DNA of 64,000 nucleotides from assembly GCA_037043015.1 (NCBI GenBank), contig CM073322.1, forward strand, positions 12,039,601 through 12,103,600, in the 5' to 3' direction. The notes beneath the pieces were generated by a model. The model worked only from the letters and a program-made list of their open reading frames with translations. It was not told the DNA's origin and searched no databases. The DNA is from Bryum argenteum. Lineage: Eukaryota > Streptophyta > Bryopsida > Bryales > Bryaceae. This document shows, one piece after another, positions 44,893 through 57,622 of this stretch; position 1 is the stretch's first letter; the number at the start of each line of letters is the position of its first letter. The translations under genes were made by a program, and so were the position numbers.

Positions 44893-47553
44893 ATGGCGAC
44901 CGCAAGCATTTCCGCCTCCAAGGCTGCCGTCTTCTCTGCTCAGGTCCCGCTCGCTCAAACTCCCCGAGCTGCTGAGCCCCGAAGCTCCGTCGCATTCCGC
45001 AAGCCCGCCCCTAGCGAGGTAACCCATCAGCTGATTCCAGTTATTTCTTTCTGGTTTGCCTGCAATTGCTCTTTACATTATCTTGAACGGAAATTACTGA
45101 GTTCTGTTTTTTTGTTTTTTTTTGTGAGTTGGTTACTGAGATTCTTGGAACGGATGCGAAATTGTGTTTTCTTTTGGCTTGACGTGAGGCGATAGTTGAT
45201 AATCTATCTAGAATGATATGTCTTAGATAATTGATAATCTAGTTAGAATGATTGTAGACGTAATTTTGTTCCTCTTGCTTGATTTTGCGTTTTTTAGGCG
45301 AGGTTCACTTGTCTGCGAATGCGATTTTCTGCCGTCTCCAGTCGATAGGCTTCTGCCTCACATTATTTCGAATTAGAAGTTGATCAATGTGAGGTTATTA
45401 CCGATTTGTGGTAGTAGTATTTGTTTTCTGAAATTCTTACAAATGATGTGGCTTCGGATTGTTTGTTTTTCTTTTTTTTTTCAACGTGAGACGATTAAGT
45501 GAGGAGAAGGTCTTCGTGTTGATGCTGGCATTGTAGACGTGATAACGTGTTGCTTGATTCAGCGTATAGTAGGTGAGGGAAGGTTTTGCAATTCGTGAGA
45601 ACAATCCTGTCGGAAAATTTGCGCTTCCCAGCCAGATTTATTTGCTGAGTCTCCGATTGAAACGTCATGCTTCACATTATATTGGCATTGACATCGATCG
45701 GCCAAATTATGGTAGAGGTTTTCTGATGTGAGCTACACTTTTTGAGCATTAGTTTACTGAGGTGCAAAACTTTGTATCCTGGCTTGATTTTTCCTTGACG
45801 TTAGGCCATTACCAATAATCTAGGCAGAGTGTCATTTTTGTGATGAAGACGTGATTGTGTTGCTACTAGTTTTTCTACCGTATATTAGGTGAGGTAAATT
45901 TCTGCATTGGTGAAAGCACTAAAGAAAAGACGAGCTTGAGGTGGAATGTAATGCGCAGGATTGAGGTTTGCTGCTGCACCTCATGTGAATTGGAAGCAAG
46001 AAAACATTTGCCAACTGTGCTTGTATCGTGTTGATATTGAGGAGGATTGTTATCTTTTGACAGGTTTTTGGATTAGGTGTAACTGGTTCACTCAGTAATA
46101 GAAATGAGCTCCGAAGCGCTCGCTCCACCGCCAGTCCTAGACAAGCGCCCCGACTTCGTTTGGAGGTATGCCAATAATCTGAATTAGCACTGCATAGTTA
46201 TCATTATCACTTCCATGTGGTGCTTGTTCGTTGAAAATTTTATGTTTCGTAACAATTTATTAAAGAGTTTTCTCCTACTTTCAGGTGACAGCAAAAACCG
46301 CAGGAGCCGCGAAACAGTACGAGACAGAAGTAGACAAGCCTCTGGGTCTTGCTCTTGGCCAGAGCCCCGGTGGTCGCGTTGTTATCACGGTAATTGGATG
46401 CCGGGGACAAAAATATGGATGGAACCTTGTAGCTGAAAATGGCACCACATGTTGGTGGTGTTACTCAATTAGCAGGGAGTGTGTAGTTTATATAGGGCCT
46501 CCTTGTCATAAAATGACGGATAGGAGATAGATTATCTTCTGCATATCTCACGAAGCTCACACAACGTCTTAAACAATATCTTGAATGGATTTGTCTTACA
46601 GAAAGTAGAGGGTGGAGGAAATGCTGCGAAAGCTGGCTTGAAGGCAGGGGATCAAGTGATTTACACAAGCAGCTTCTTCGGTGATGAGCTCTGGCCTGCC
46701 GACAAACTTGGCTTCACCAAGACCGCCATCAACGCAAAACCGGACTCTGTTTACTTCGTTGTTGCCAGGTGCATCTCTAGGCTTTACTTAAACATGAAGT
46801 CCGCTCAGCATCTGTAATGCAAGTCAGCTCATTTTACAACGCTGGCAGTTGACCACGCTCACACCTGGCCCAATCTGGCTTCATGTCAACTTGATTCGCG
46901 ACTTATGTTCTCGAGAGAAGCATCAAGTCTTACTAATTCCCACTTTTCTAACGTCATGCAGAGGAGCAGATGTGGATGTGAAGAGGCTTCCGAAACGACC
47001 AGCACCTCCACGGTTTGGAAGGAGGTTGACTGAAGCCCAGAAGGTGAGGCTAGAGTTTAGTTGATAATGTTACAGCTTATGCTTGCGAAGGCGATTGAAA
47101 CATCTGTCTGAAAGAAACTTCTAACTCGGCTTCTGAATTGATGCAGGCACGAGCAACACATGTATGTCTTGATTGCGGTTACATCTACACTCTCGCTAAG
47201 CCATTTGAGGACCAGGTAATGCTCTACTTGATTTCACTCGCTTTCATAACACGTATGTCCCCAGACAGATCATTCCGTTTTCCCCATATAATAGAATGTG
47301 AACTCATGTTGACAAAACAGGTTGATCGGGAGTGAATCCAATTGTGTATGAAACTAAAATTTAAGGGTTGTTTTGGTTGCAGCCGGAAGGATACCAATGT
47401 CCCCAATGCCAGGCTCCAAAGAAGAGATTTGCTGGTTACGACCCAGTAACAGGAAGAACCACCGGAGGTCAGGCAACCCCTCTTCCAGTGCTCTTGGGAG
47501 TCATCTTCGGAGCCGTAGCAGTTGGTGCTTTGTTCTACTATGGTTTGCAGTAG
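44893..47553 (+). CDS. ENH1: Plastid PDZ-rubredoxin protein, ENH1-like, 273 aa, seven exons
   Basis: Exons 44893-45018, 46064-46165, 46285-46389, 46602-46768, 46962-47043, 47147-47215 and 47383-47553, all GT-AG in phase. Residues 1-75 are Ser/Ala/Arg-rich without acids, a chloroplast transit peptide. Residues about 77-167 form a PDZ-like domain (PLGLALGQSPGGRVVI, then GGNAAKAGLKAGDQVIYTSS). A rubredoxin domain follows with iron ligands C201xxC204 and C223xxC226 (CLDCGYIY, CPQC). Residues about 250-270 are a single membrane helix (LPVLLGVIFGAVAVGALFYY). This layout matches Arabidopsis ENH1, a plastid rubredoxin family member linked to salt and redox stress; related RubA/RBD1 act in photosystem assembly. 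The first intron is long (about 1.05 kb), common for 5' regulatory introns. Confidence 0.9.
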
Positions 47554-48084
47554 AATAAGCTATTTGTCGAAAATCAGACATTACGTTCGGAGCTAGGAGC
47601 ATGTAGATTTTTTGTACCTTATTATTAGAACCTCAAGTGGATCAATTCCTCTTTTTCAAAAGCGCAGATTATCTTTGTGGTGGTTTTTACCTATGATTTC
47701 TTTTTCCCGAAACTAACTTTCTATGGACCTCCTGCGCAAGGTTTCTCTCTGAATCTCCTGCGCTTTTCTAAATTTCAATGAGTTTTTGAGTGTGGGTGTA
47801 ACTAGTCAGTTGGTGATGGTAACATTGGGAGGTGGGGGGCACATGATAGACATCACCGTTGCATGTTACATCAAAGTATGAGTTCAAATGATTAATTTTA
47901 GGTCATCAAAAGAAGCAGTTGTAGAAGGCGATGTGCAGCTTTGTCGTCTCCCTTTCGGATGAACTTTTGAATACAGAGTGGAAAGAGTAGTCACTTGGGA
48001 CCTGAGCAGGGAGAATAGGGCACAGGCTGGGGGAGCCTTGTACAAAGCCCTACAGCAGAGTTCCGAAACCTTCCAATCAACCGA
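47554..48084. other. 3' flank of the ENH1-like gene
   Basis: 3' UTR and intergenic sequence. Nothing further recognised. Confidence 0.5.
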
Positions 48085-48339
48085 AATGGCTTATTGAAAA
48101 ACTTTCCTCTTGGACTTTCCTCATGAAAAACTTTCAGCCAACTTTGACCATTATAATCTCAAAGTCAGAGAAAAATTGACGGATCAAATTCGACATGTGC
48201 TGAAAGGGTCAAGTTAATTTCAAGATCCTACGGTTGAATCTTCTAATTAATGCTTAGATTGAGTTTCTTTGGGCCTGAAAGAGAAAAAGGTTCTTTTTAA
48301 TAATTTAGACGAATTTGTATCAAGGATCTTTAGGGGTTA
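48085..48339 (-). mobile_element. MITE M2, copy 2 (inverted, left end eroded)
   Basis: Complement of the M2 core: CAGCCAACTTTGACCATTATAATCTC and AAGATCCTACGGTTGAATCTTC-type segments, ending GGATCTTTAGGGGTTAT. The opposite end is too diverged to place exactly. About 530 bp downstream of the ENH1-like stop. Confidence 0.75.
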
Positions 48340-49126
48340 TATGTCTCTGTATGGGACTGCCTTGAGAGTGCTGTGCATAATGTCCAACATTTGTTCCTAG
48401 ATATTTATCCTGGAGTTTTTTGTTGCAAGAACATGAGACATTGGGTCTTGAAGGTAATGAGATATCCTTCAAAAAAATATCAAGTGTATTGTCCGACACA
48501 AAAATCATTGGAATCCTAATTGTCTTCCCAAAAAATAGTAAAAAAAGAAGCCTAAACCTAAACTACCCATTTTGGACTTTAAACCTAAATTTTCTTGATG
48601 AAAATGCTATAATTGAAAATTGAAATTTGGGGTTGCAAATTTTATCACATACACTTTGCAGTACAGGAACACAAAGTAAAAATCTTAAGCAAGAATACTT
48701 TTAACACCTTCATCTAAGCTGCCCAAAATCCTTTTTAACTTTCTTGGGCACTTAGGAGTTAACCAAGTGGGCCAACCCCTTGGATCCTTCAAGTGGTCTT
48801 GCTTGAGGTGATCCAAAAAAGAAATAGTCGCTAAGGAATGGATGGTTTGGATCAAAGAGGCCCTACCCTGCGGGCCTACCATAAGCAATCATACAACTTT
48901 GAATCATCCCTTTTCAAAGGGAGATTTACAGATTGGAGTTGGGCTCCATTCCCAAGGCATGCGCTTTGGGAATTTGTAGAAAGGTACGAGCACCACCGTA
49001 CCTTTTCACAAGCAGATAGTAACTTATCTTCAACTTTCATACGTATTGAAGTCCCCATTCTTTCTCACATGAAAGGGGGGGAACACGTTCGTCATTTTAT
49101 CATAAAATGCTTGTCGAAGATGCAAA
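48340..49126. other. Intergenic DNA, no gene seen
   Basis: Short frames of up to about 97 codons on both strands without recognisable motifs. A plus-strand stretch near 49000-49130 vaguely resembles a LINE tail, but not enough to call. Confidence 0.4.
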
Positions 49127-49465
49127 GATAGATAGATAGATAGAAACTCCGGTTTTGTGAATAAAGTGTCCGTTCGTAGTGCTAATAACCTGATGCCCAT
49201 CAGACAAGGGGAAATTGGAGCAATACTACTTCCCCTTTTCGAGGGTGGACTCTATAACTATGCTAGTTTCTAAATAGTTACCAGTGCTTTGAAGATACTT
49301 GACATAGTATCCCCGAAGGGGCTTTGAGATACCTATACAACAAGGTCCAAAGACCCCTCACCATAGTTGGGGTGGACTATGATGGTGAGCACCACGCCGG
49401 CATAGGGAATAGAACCCACGACCTCCTTATTAGGGACCATGAGCCCCAACCATTAAGGCAAGGCT
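49127..49465 (-). mobile_element. tRNA-derived SINE
   Basis: Read on the minus strand from about 49465. It begins CCTTGCCTTAATGGTTGGGG (A-box-like) and about 30-35 bp later has GTGGGTTCTATTCCC (B-box-like GGTTCRANNCC), the two internal pol III promoter boxes of a tRNA. The body of about 270 bp ends in a TATC tetranucleotide tail (GATAGATAGATAGATAG on the plus strand at 49127-49143). Size and layout are typical of plant SINEs. The source tRNA cannot be named by eye. Confidence 0.6.
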
Positions 49466-49502
49466 TGTTATACGCACGAATTCAAGGCTACATCATCTAA
49501 GG

Positions 49503-49770
49503 TGTCACGACTCCATCCGTCATGACAGCTGGACGTAACAGATACAAGGCAGATACAAGGCAGTTCGAGGACGGTTACAATTTAGAGTCCTATATCAACT
49601 CGTAGCAAGAATGCTTTCGTCATCTGGCATTTTGTAAGGTTATGTAATGGTTCCACTTATCGAATGCAATGCTTACAAACCGGTTCACAGTCTATATGAA
49701 TTCTTATTGTAATGAAATGCGAAATGCTTTTGTAGTAGAATGTGAGCTGCTTCGTTGTCGATTCATGACA
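49503..49770 (+). repeat. 5' LTR of the gypsy element
   Basis: Begins TGTCACGACTCC and ends TTCATGACA. Same length and apparently same sequence as the 3' LTR. Confidence 0.95.
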
Positions 49771-50245
49771 TAATGCCAGATCACCAACTGTTCATATTCT
49801 GCTGCGATTGCAAATAACTCAATCGGAGGTCAATAGCCGTTTGAGTTACTGATCACTTCAAGATCCTCGGAGAAATGATTCAATGAGTTCGGTGCACTTC
49901 AGTTTCAGTTCTTAAGATCATGCACCATAAATCGGTGGAGACTGTAAGAGTTGAAACTGATTTATGGGAGGTGGAATGGCCACTCCACCAACATGCGAAA
50001 TACGAATCTTGCTTGGCCGAACTACTTATCAAAGGCATTTCATAAGAGATTTCTATCTATTGATTGCACCACTCATGCCTTTTGCTCAAGAAAACCAACT
50101 CTTTTGCTGGACAACTGAGGCATATGAGGCCTTCCATAAACTCGAATCCAAGAGTCGTTGAGAGTATCAGAGTTAATAAAGTATGAAGATGAAGGACGGT
50201 TGCTGACGGCATCTTCCTGCCTCGACAACATCGAGCAGAGAAAAA

Positions 50246-51320
50246 ATGGAGCCTGGGAACATCCCAACGATGGAGGAAGCTACACCAGACTGGGCAGCAC
50301 TCATCCAACAGCAAGTTCAAAGCACCCTTCAAGCGGCTCTTCCTCATGTAATCCAACAAATTATTGATCAAGCAGGTGCACGACATTACCTTGGTTCTCC
50401 CCCGAATTCACATCTCGGAGCAGATGGAAGTTTTCGAGACTCTGGAAGGCGTAATCATTTCGAGGAGAGAAGCAAAGAATCGAAAGTTGCACCACCTGAG
50501 AAGTTCTCAGGGAAGAAAGGCAACGAAGTCTATCGATGGTTTGCACAACTCCGATTGGTATTTCGCGGTAAGCCACGGATGTATGAGTCAGATGCGGATA
50601 AAGTTGCGTTTGCACTGTCGTACATGACTGGATCTGCACAGAATTGGGCCATGCCACTCCTGCAAGCACTCGATGAGGGAAAGAAACATAATCTACTTGA
50701 GGATTATAGCGCTTTTCGGGAATCAGTCATTTCAGTTTACGGTGATCTTGATCGCACACATAACGCTGAGGACCGCATCGGGAAGCTTCGTCAGACGGGA
50801 TCAGCGGCGTCATACATTTCGACGTTCAACGAATATGCTGCTCAAGTGGACTGGAATGAGTCTAGTTTAGTAGCAAGATTTAGAGCTGGATTAAAAGATG
50901 AAATACTGGATTCAATAGCCACCGTGGAGACACAGCCAAGCCGATTACATGAATGGATGGCAGTTTCATCTCGCATTGATGAGCGTCTATGGAGTCGGAA
51001 GCAAGCTCGTAGATTACCAAGTGACTTTTCATCTTCCAGAACTCAAGTTACGGTTCTCGTATCCCACCCGTGAGGCTTTCATCGTAACCAATGAACTCAG
51101 TCCGGTACCCATGGAGCTTGGGGCAGTTCGAGGGCCACCAGCGTTGGCGAAGAATGCAGTAGAAAGACTCGAATATCAGCGTCAAGGTCGTTGCTGGGGA
51201 TGTGGCGAGTTGGGACATATACGATCCAAATGTCCTACCAATCCATCTCGCCCATTGTCCCTTGCAGCAACTATAGAATTAGAAAGTGCAGTTTCGGGAA
51301 AAGGCATAGCCCGGGACTGA
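50246..51320 (+). pseudogene. gag region of the gypsy element (fossil)
   Basis: Capsid-like segment of plant gypsy type (VAPPEKFSGKKG, EVYRWFAQLRLVF, YMTGSAQNWA), followed by a CCHC zinc knuckle (CWGCGELGHIRSKCP) near 51190-51235. Broken. Confidence 0.85.
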
Positions 51321-53600
51321 ATCTCGAAGTTCAGTACCCGGGCTCAATCCAAACTGCTGCAGCCACGTTTCTCTTACCAGGCAGCGAACTTCAGTTGGAT
51401 AACGAGCTTGACGAGAGCAAACAATCTCAAGATAAAGAAATAAATTCCTGGTATTTACAATCCACGGATCCAGGTACACATCTAACTTTGCATGCCATAA
51501 TCAACTCATGCAAAGCTCTCATTTTGGTCGATTCAGGAGCTACTGGTGTATTCATGCATCCTGAATTTGCGGTAACATGCCACGCCATTACACGTCTCAA
51601 AGATAGGCCCAGAGAAGTTCGAGTAATTGATGGCCGTATGATCGATTCGGGATTAATTACTCATCAAGCTCAAGTTGAACTTTTTATCGGAAATCACCAC
51701 GAGACGTTATTGGCAGAGATCACTAACACAGGACATTATGCTTGCATACTTGGGATGCCATGGTTAGTCCGCCATGATCCGACCATTTGTTGGCCACAAC
51801 GACAAGTTACATTTCACTCATCATTTTGCCAACACCACTGCCTGGATCAGTCTCGGCAAAGTTAGTATCGGAATATTCGTAAGAGACACTCGCAATTCCG
51901 GTTTGCGATGGGAAATATGATGGACAACTCGTGGCAACGGGACTTGGAGCCGGTAGAGCCCTCTCTGTTCACCAACCGATTACAAGAAATAGACACTCGC
52001 CCGTATAGTGGCGCAGACATGACTTGATAGATGGTTCAAGGCTACACGGATTGCAAATGGTAAAATCCTCTATCATGATCAACCGATTTCAAGAACGGCC
52101 ACTCCAAATCTCACCGAGACGTTTTAGTTCTCACCACGAGAGATGATTTGTATGTGGTGGAGGTATCCGAATGTTCAACCGAAAATATGACCCTCGAGAA
52201 CACGATTCCGTCCGAGTACAGTGACTTGCATGGAGCTTTCAGCGAAACTGCTTCAAATGAACTACCGCACCATGGGATCTCGGACCAAAATAGAGTCGAA
52301 AGACGGACAGAACCACGTAACACCGGATTACGACCTATGTCTCCAAGAGAATTGGACGAGTCGCAAATATTTAGAGGAAAATTTGGGCAAAGGATGGATT
52401 CGCAGATCTAAATCGCCGATTTACGCACCCATTGTATTCGCTCGCAAGAAAGACGGCTCTCTCGAGTTTTGCGTTGATTATCGAAATTTAAATGCGTTAC
52501 TATCAAAAACCGATATCCTCTTCCACTTATTCCCGAGCTCACTGACCGCTTGGTGGGAGCAAAAATTTTCACAAAGCTTGATATTCGTCAAGCATATCAC
52601 CGTGTTCGCATGGCTTCTGGCCATGAATATAAAACAGCTTTCAAGACGCGCTACGGCCTCTTTGAATATCTTGTTATGCCTTTCGGCTTGACAAATGCTC
52701 CTGCGCAATTTCAATCTCACATGCAACATATTTTTGGTGACCTCCTGGACTTATCTGTGGTCATTTACTTGGACGATATTTTGATATTTTCGACGACGTC
52801 GGAAGAACACTGCCGGGTTGTACGTCAAGTACTCCAACGCCTGCAGGACAACGGGCTCTACGCCAAAGCATCGAAATGTGAGTTTCATCGATCTTCTGTG
52901 GAATTCCTAGGAATGATCGTTTCTTCACAAGGACTCGAAATGTGTCCTGATAAAGTTAAGACAATTCAGGAATGGCCCACACCAAAATCATTGAAGGAAG
53001 TCCAGGCTTTCCTTGGATTCGCTAATTTTTATCGACGGTTTATTCTTAACTATTCAGAAGTCGCTCTCCCACTTATAGCGCTAACAAAGAAAGGCCAGAA
53101 CTTTGTCTGGACACCTCAGGCCGACATTGCTTTCAAAGCGCTTCAGTCCAAGTTCATACAGGCACCCATATTGATACATCCCAATTTTGAAAATCCTTTT
53201 ATTATTGAGACTGATGCTTCTGACATGGCTACGGCTGCAATCCTCTCACAAGACAAAGACAGACGGGTATTTGCATCCATGTGCCTACAGGAGCTCGAAA
53301 ATGACTACCGCCGAACAGAATTATGATATCTACGACAAAGAATTACTCAGTGTCGTTCTTGCTTTCCAGGATTGGCGCGTATACTTGGAGGGATCACCAC
53401 ATATCATCAACGTCATATCCGATCACAAGAATTTGGAAACTTTTTTGACCACTAAACAACTTAATCGACGCCAGGCACGGTGGTCTGAATTCCTATCTAC
53501 GTTTAACTTCCAGATTCAACATCGGCCAGGTTCGTTAAATACATGTGCAGATGCTCTTTCCAGACGCGTCGATCTCATGGAGGGCCGAGATTCAACTCCT
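51321..53600 (+). pseudogene. protease, reverse transcriptase and RNase H region (fossil)
   Basis: The aspartic protease motif LVDSGATG is near 51525. Reverse transcriptase has KLDIRQAYHRVRM, GLTNAPAQFQ and the YLDDIL box (about 52770); RNase H contains ETDASDMA (about 53210) and ends near [10 protein letters not shown] (about 53560). Family order matches Ty3/gypsy. Broken. Confidence 0.9.
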
Positions 53601-53829
53601 CGACCACTTTTTCGGTTAGCCTGCACTGGAGTCTTGTGCACAAGTATGGACAGACGATCGCATACTCCGACAAATTCAAAGTGCTATACACGACGATGTT
53701 GCACTTCAACCTCTCATGGATCTTTTACGTAAGGATACTCATCAGCTGTCAGGAGACATTCGACGAAGATTACAACCATATACTTATAACAACAACATTC
53801 TCCGTTTCCGATCGAATCTATGTTCCGGA

Positions 53830-55128
53830 TGATCCGTAACTTTACAGAGCATTCTTCGCTCTCGACACGACTCTCTCTCTGCACGGACACCAAGGGCGAG
53901 CTAAGACTCTCGAACTAGTCTCCCGAACTTTCTTCTGGCCCACACTACGACGATATGTTAATCGTTATGTTGATGGGTGTGATCTGTGCCAAAGATCCAA
54001 ACCTGTGCATCATTCTCGGTATGGGCTCCTTCACCCCATCCCAGCTGCCCAAGCGCCTTGGAAACGTATATCTGTTGATTTTATCGTAAAGCTTCCACTT
54101 AGCAATGGAAACGACTCAATCATGGTAGTTATTGATCGGAATACAAAGCTTGGTCATTTCATTCCCACGAATGAGACAATTACTTGAAGAAAAACGGCCT
54201 CACCGTATTTGCATAATATTTGGAAGCACCACGGCACACCGGATGAAGTTATATCGCATCGAGGCTCGATTTTGTATCGAAGTTCATGAGAAGATTATCA
54301 GAACTCTTGTGTATCAAGCCTTGTCCAACCACTGCTTTTCATCCTCAAGCAGATGGGCAAACGGAACGAGTTAATCAAGTTCTCGAACAATATTTGCGCA
54401 TGTTTACCACCAAACGTCAAAATGATTGGGCAGAATTGCTTCCGATGGTGAATTTGCATATAATAATGCATTTCATTCAACCACGGGATTCTCGCCATTC
54501 TACGCCACATATGGTTACCACCCTTCTTTCTCGTTCATGACCCCGTCTACATCCACTGCCCACCAAGACCGAGTCCGCCATCCGCAGGAGATTCATGAAG
54601 AAGTCAAAACGATGATACAACTTGCTGGTGAACAAGCCAAACGCCAGTACGATAAAGGAGCAGAACATCCACCAACGTTCCAAGTCGGTGACAAGGTCCT
54701 ACTTCGACATGACAACATCCCTACCGACTCCCCGTCTCGAAAGTTAACAGCAAAATTTTTGGGGCCATTTTCCGTAATTTCGAGACTCTCGGATGTAGTC
54801 TACCGCCTCAAACTCCCCAAATCGTTACGTATCCATGACGTTTTTCATGTTTCACTCCTCGAACGGTATTCCACAGATACCATTACTGGACGACGACCCA
54901 CCATTCCCTCGCCTATTATCACTCCCGAGGGAGATCTAGAATATGAGGTGCAGGAAATCTTGGATTCTCGATTATTCGGACGATGGAAAAAACTCCAGTA
55001 TTTGGTTTCCTGGAAAGGCTATGGTGTGGAGGAAAACTCATGGGAACCTGCGATGAACTTAGAGAATGCCTCGGACCTTGTTGCGGAGTTCCACAAGTTA
55101 CACCCGCAAGCACCCAAGAGGGGGGTAA
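53830..55128 (+). pseudogene. integrase and chromodomain region (fossil)
   Basis: Integrase zinc-binding and core parts (CDLCQRSK, VDFIVKLPLS, HPQADGQTERVNQVLEQ) are followed by the GPF..ISRLSDVVYRLKLP tail. A chromodomain follows (YEVQEIL, LQYLVSWKGYGVEENSWEP, near 54940-55060), the mark of chromoviruses. Broken. Confidence 0.9.
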
Positions 55129-55396
55129 TGTCACGACTCCATCCGTCATGACAGCTGGACGTAACAGATACAAGGCAGATACAAGGCAGTTCGAGGACGG
55201 TTACAATTTAGAGTCCTATATCAACTCGTAGCAAGAATGCTTTCGTCATCTGGCATTTTGTAAGGTTATGTAATGGTTCCACTTATCGAATGCAATGCTT
55301 ACAAACCGGTTCACAGTCTATATGAATTCTTATTGTAATGAAATGCGAAATGCTTTTGTAGTAGAATGTGAGCTGCTTCGTTGTCGATTCATGACA
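55129..55396 (+). repeat. 3' LTR of the gypsy element
   Basis: Starts TGTCACGACTCC directly after GGGGGGTAA and ends TTCATGACA, followed by the TAAGG target duplication. Confidence 0.95.
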
Positions 55397-55401
55397 TAAG
55401 G

Positions 55402-55884
55402 ACCCAAAATCTTCTTGAGATAGATTAACTTGTTTAGATGAGCCCCACATGAGGTGCAATTGCCAACATTTTGAGATGTATAATTATATTGGTTGTACAC
55501 AATTATTAATTTAATGCTCAAAATTCATAATTTGCTTAGATTATACTAGTGAGGAGAGTTGCCCACTTTGGATGTGAACTAGGTCGGCACACATTTAGCA
55601 AGAATCTAGAGTTTCTAAATAAAAACTAGCACAACATGTTATAATATCATGGTAAAAAGGGGTGCAAGTGGCTCAAAAGCAGTAAAGTGAGAACCAGGAT
55701 AATATTGTTTCCATTCTCCCCCCCTTTTAACATTATCATGCAGCCATGAAATTATCTGTTAAAGGAATGGGAGTAGCCTAAAGCTACAGTAAATAGAAGA
55801 AAGGTGACTAGGACTATTAATAGTCTATAATCAAGTTGCCTCTCTAGACACCTTTTTGGCCGGTTGAAGGGATCACTGCAAATT
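55402..55884. other. Intergenic DNA, no gene seen
   Basis: About 480 bp between the gypsy element and MITE M3 with no recognisable gene. Confidence 0.5.
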
Positions 55885-56093
55885 AGTGCTACGAGCGTTT
55901 CTCAGGGGCAAGAAAGGGAGGGGTAAAGAGCCCCTACATTTTTAATGTATAGGCTCAAAATGCGAAGGAGTGTTTGCGGTGAGATATCAGGGGCCGCAAG
56001 CCCCATTTTTGATTTCAAAATCATCAAAAACAGTCGTCAGGGGTGAAAAAATCCCATTGGCTGATGGGGGCTTTGAGAAACGCCGGTAGCACT
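55885..56093. mobile_element. MITE M3 (about 209 bp, single copy in window)
   Basis: The left end AGTGCTACGAGCGTTTCTCA pairs with the complement of the right end (TGAGAAACGCCGGTAGCACT), about 20 bp with a few mismatches, and the GGGGC/GCCCC words extend it. The target duplication is unclear. Confidence 0.65.
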
Positions 56094-56136
56094 CATTTAC
56101 GGGTGCCCCCTGTTGAAGTGCCTGTAGGGTTGAAGA

Positions 56137-56385
56137 TTAACCCCTTCAGGTTCTTGATGCAAAATTGTAAAAATGGACATTCCCTTACTTCAAGCCTAAA
56201 AAATCTCAATCTAAGAAGTATTTGGAAGATCCAACCGTAGGATCTTGAAGTTAACTTAAACTTCCACTCATTTGCCAAAATTGAACCGTTGATTCTTCTT
56301 CATTTGTGAGATTATAATAGTCAAAGTTGGCTGAGTTTTGGACTCCAAAAAGCAGTTTTCGCTATCCTGGACCTTTAGGGGTTAA
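56137..56385 (+). mobile_element. MITE M2, copy 3
   Basis: 249 bp, opening TTAACCCCTTCAGGTTC and closing GGACCTTTAGGGGTTAA, same core (GATCCAACCGTAGGATCTTG) and orientation as the copy at 36169. Only 44 bp from MITE M3. Confidence 0.85.
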
Positions 56386-57622
56386 GGATATGCATGTTGT
56401 ATAGGTTTGTTTTTAAGAATCATTGTAGGTTAAAGAATGGTACCACCATAGGTACATACAGACTATCCTTTATGTACATAAATGATTCACTGTTCATATG
56501 TTTATGCAAATGGGCCCTAGAATTGGCTATAGAGAGGGTACCAAAACAAATGTTTGTCAATGCATGTTGGTTGTTGCATAATTATTAAGTTGCACAACTT
56601 GTAACTTGTGATTCAAGCCAAGATAGAGCATTATTCATTTGTGGGCTTCCTTGGAACCTATGAGTTACATTGGTAGCACAAGCTGGTTAATTTTCAGCAA
56701 TTGTCATTAACCCTTATTGTCGAAATGAGCCCTAACAGTGTCGTTTTGACTTCGGTCACGTTCTCAATTACTAAATATAGATCGTATGAAGTATAAACAT
56801 TTTGTGAATTTTAGAATTTTTTCATACGTTTCTGAAAAGTTAGTTTGAGCTTTAAAATTCCTCATACTTTAGGAGATATTCATTGTCAAAGTTTGAAAAC
56901 ACTACTCAAAATCTGCCAAAACTGTAGTATGTGCTCAATTATTCTCAAAATCCGCCCAAAATCAACTAAATCGCGGTACCTTCAAAAATTCACCAAAAGG
57001 TGAGATTTTTTATTTTTTTTTTAGTTTTTTTTGTTTCTTGTACTTGTAGAAGTGGTACCAAGGCATGATCTCATCGGTTGGATTTCGGACCCAAGATTTT
57101 TTCACAAGCCTTTTCTACTGTCGAAGACCGGCCTTTGTATTTGCATTTCAACACACCTCCATGTGATTAATCAAACATTTCTATAGGTGGCATAGGTTCG
57201 ATAAGGGTAAAAATTAATAAACAAAATTGTAACTTGCTCAAGAACAAAGATTTGAAGAGCCTCAATTTAAATTTACTCTCTTGAATTGGCCCACAAAACA
57301 GTTAAGCCTTTGCGATATACATGAGTACAACAAATCTACACCTTCGTTTGCGCAAGTCAAGAATGGCTCTCGGAATGGCTAGTGTGAACGTACGGATCAT
57401 ATCATCAATTCATCACGGCCGCCGCTCAAGAAAAAACCTGGCCGACATCCATCATGTGGCTGCATGACCTCGTAAGTTGCACTTTACACAGTGCCTTGGA
57501 TGTTGCGGAAGCGGCCCAGCCATGTAGCACAAGCTGGGTTGACATCGAGTTTTATCCCATGAATGGTGAGAGTGTCATCTTTGCTTAATATCTTGCCTAA
57601 AAAATTCTAGACTCTACCGCCC
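56386..57622. other. Intergenic DNA, no gene seen
   Basis: AT-rich DNA without recognisable genes. A TTAACCCTTATTGTCG word at 56708 resembles an M1 end but has no partner I can find. Confidence 0.4.

Larger units (their letters stand above)
49503..55396 (+). mobile_element. Ty3/gypsy chromovirus LTR retrotransposon, full length, broken coding region
   Basis: 5.9 kb. LTRs at 49503-49770 and 55129-55396 (268 bp each, TG...CA) look identical, and a 5-bp target duplication TAAGG flanks the element (49498-49502, 55397-55401). Both argue for a recent insertion. A polypurine tract (AAGAGGGGGG) precedes the 3' LTR. Parts in order: gag with a CCHC knuckle, protease, reverse transcriptase, RNase H, integrase and a C-terminal chromodomain. 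The coding region is broken, about ten breaks. The primer-binding site could not be assigned. Confidence 0.95.

Noticed and set aside
49000-49130. Possible LINE zinc-finger tail (EHVRHFIIKCL)
   Set aside because: The single weak Cys/His pattern is insufficient and overlaps the SINE tail region.
56705-57210. Possible fourth M1-like MITE starting TTAACCCTTATTG
   Set aside because: No matching inverted end or shared core found downstream.
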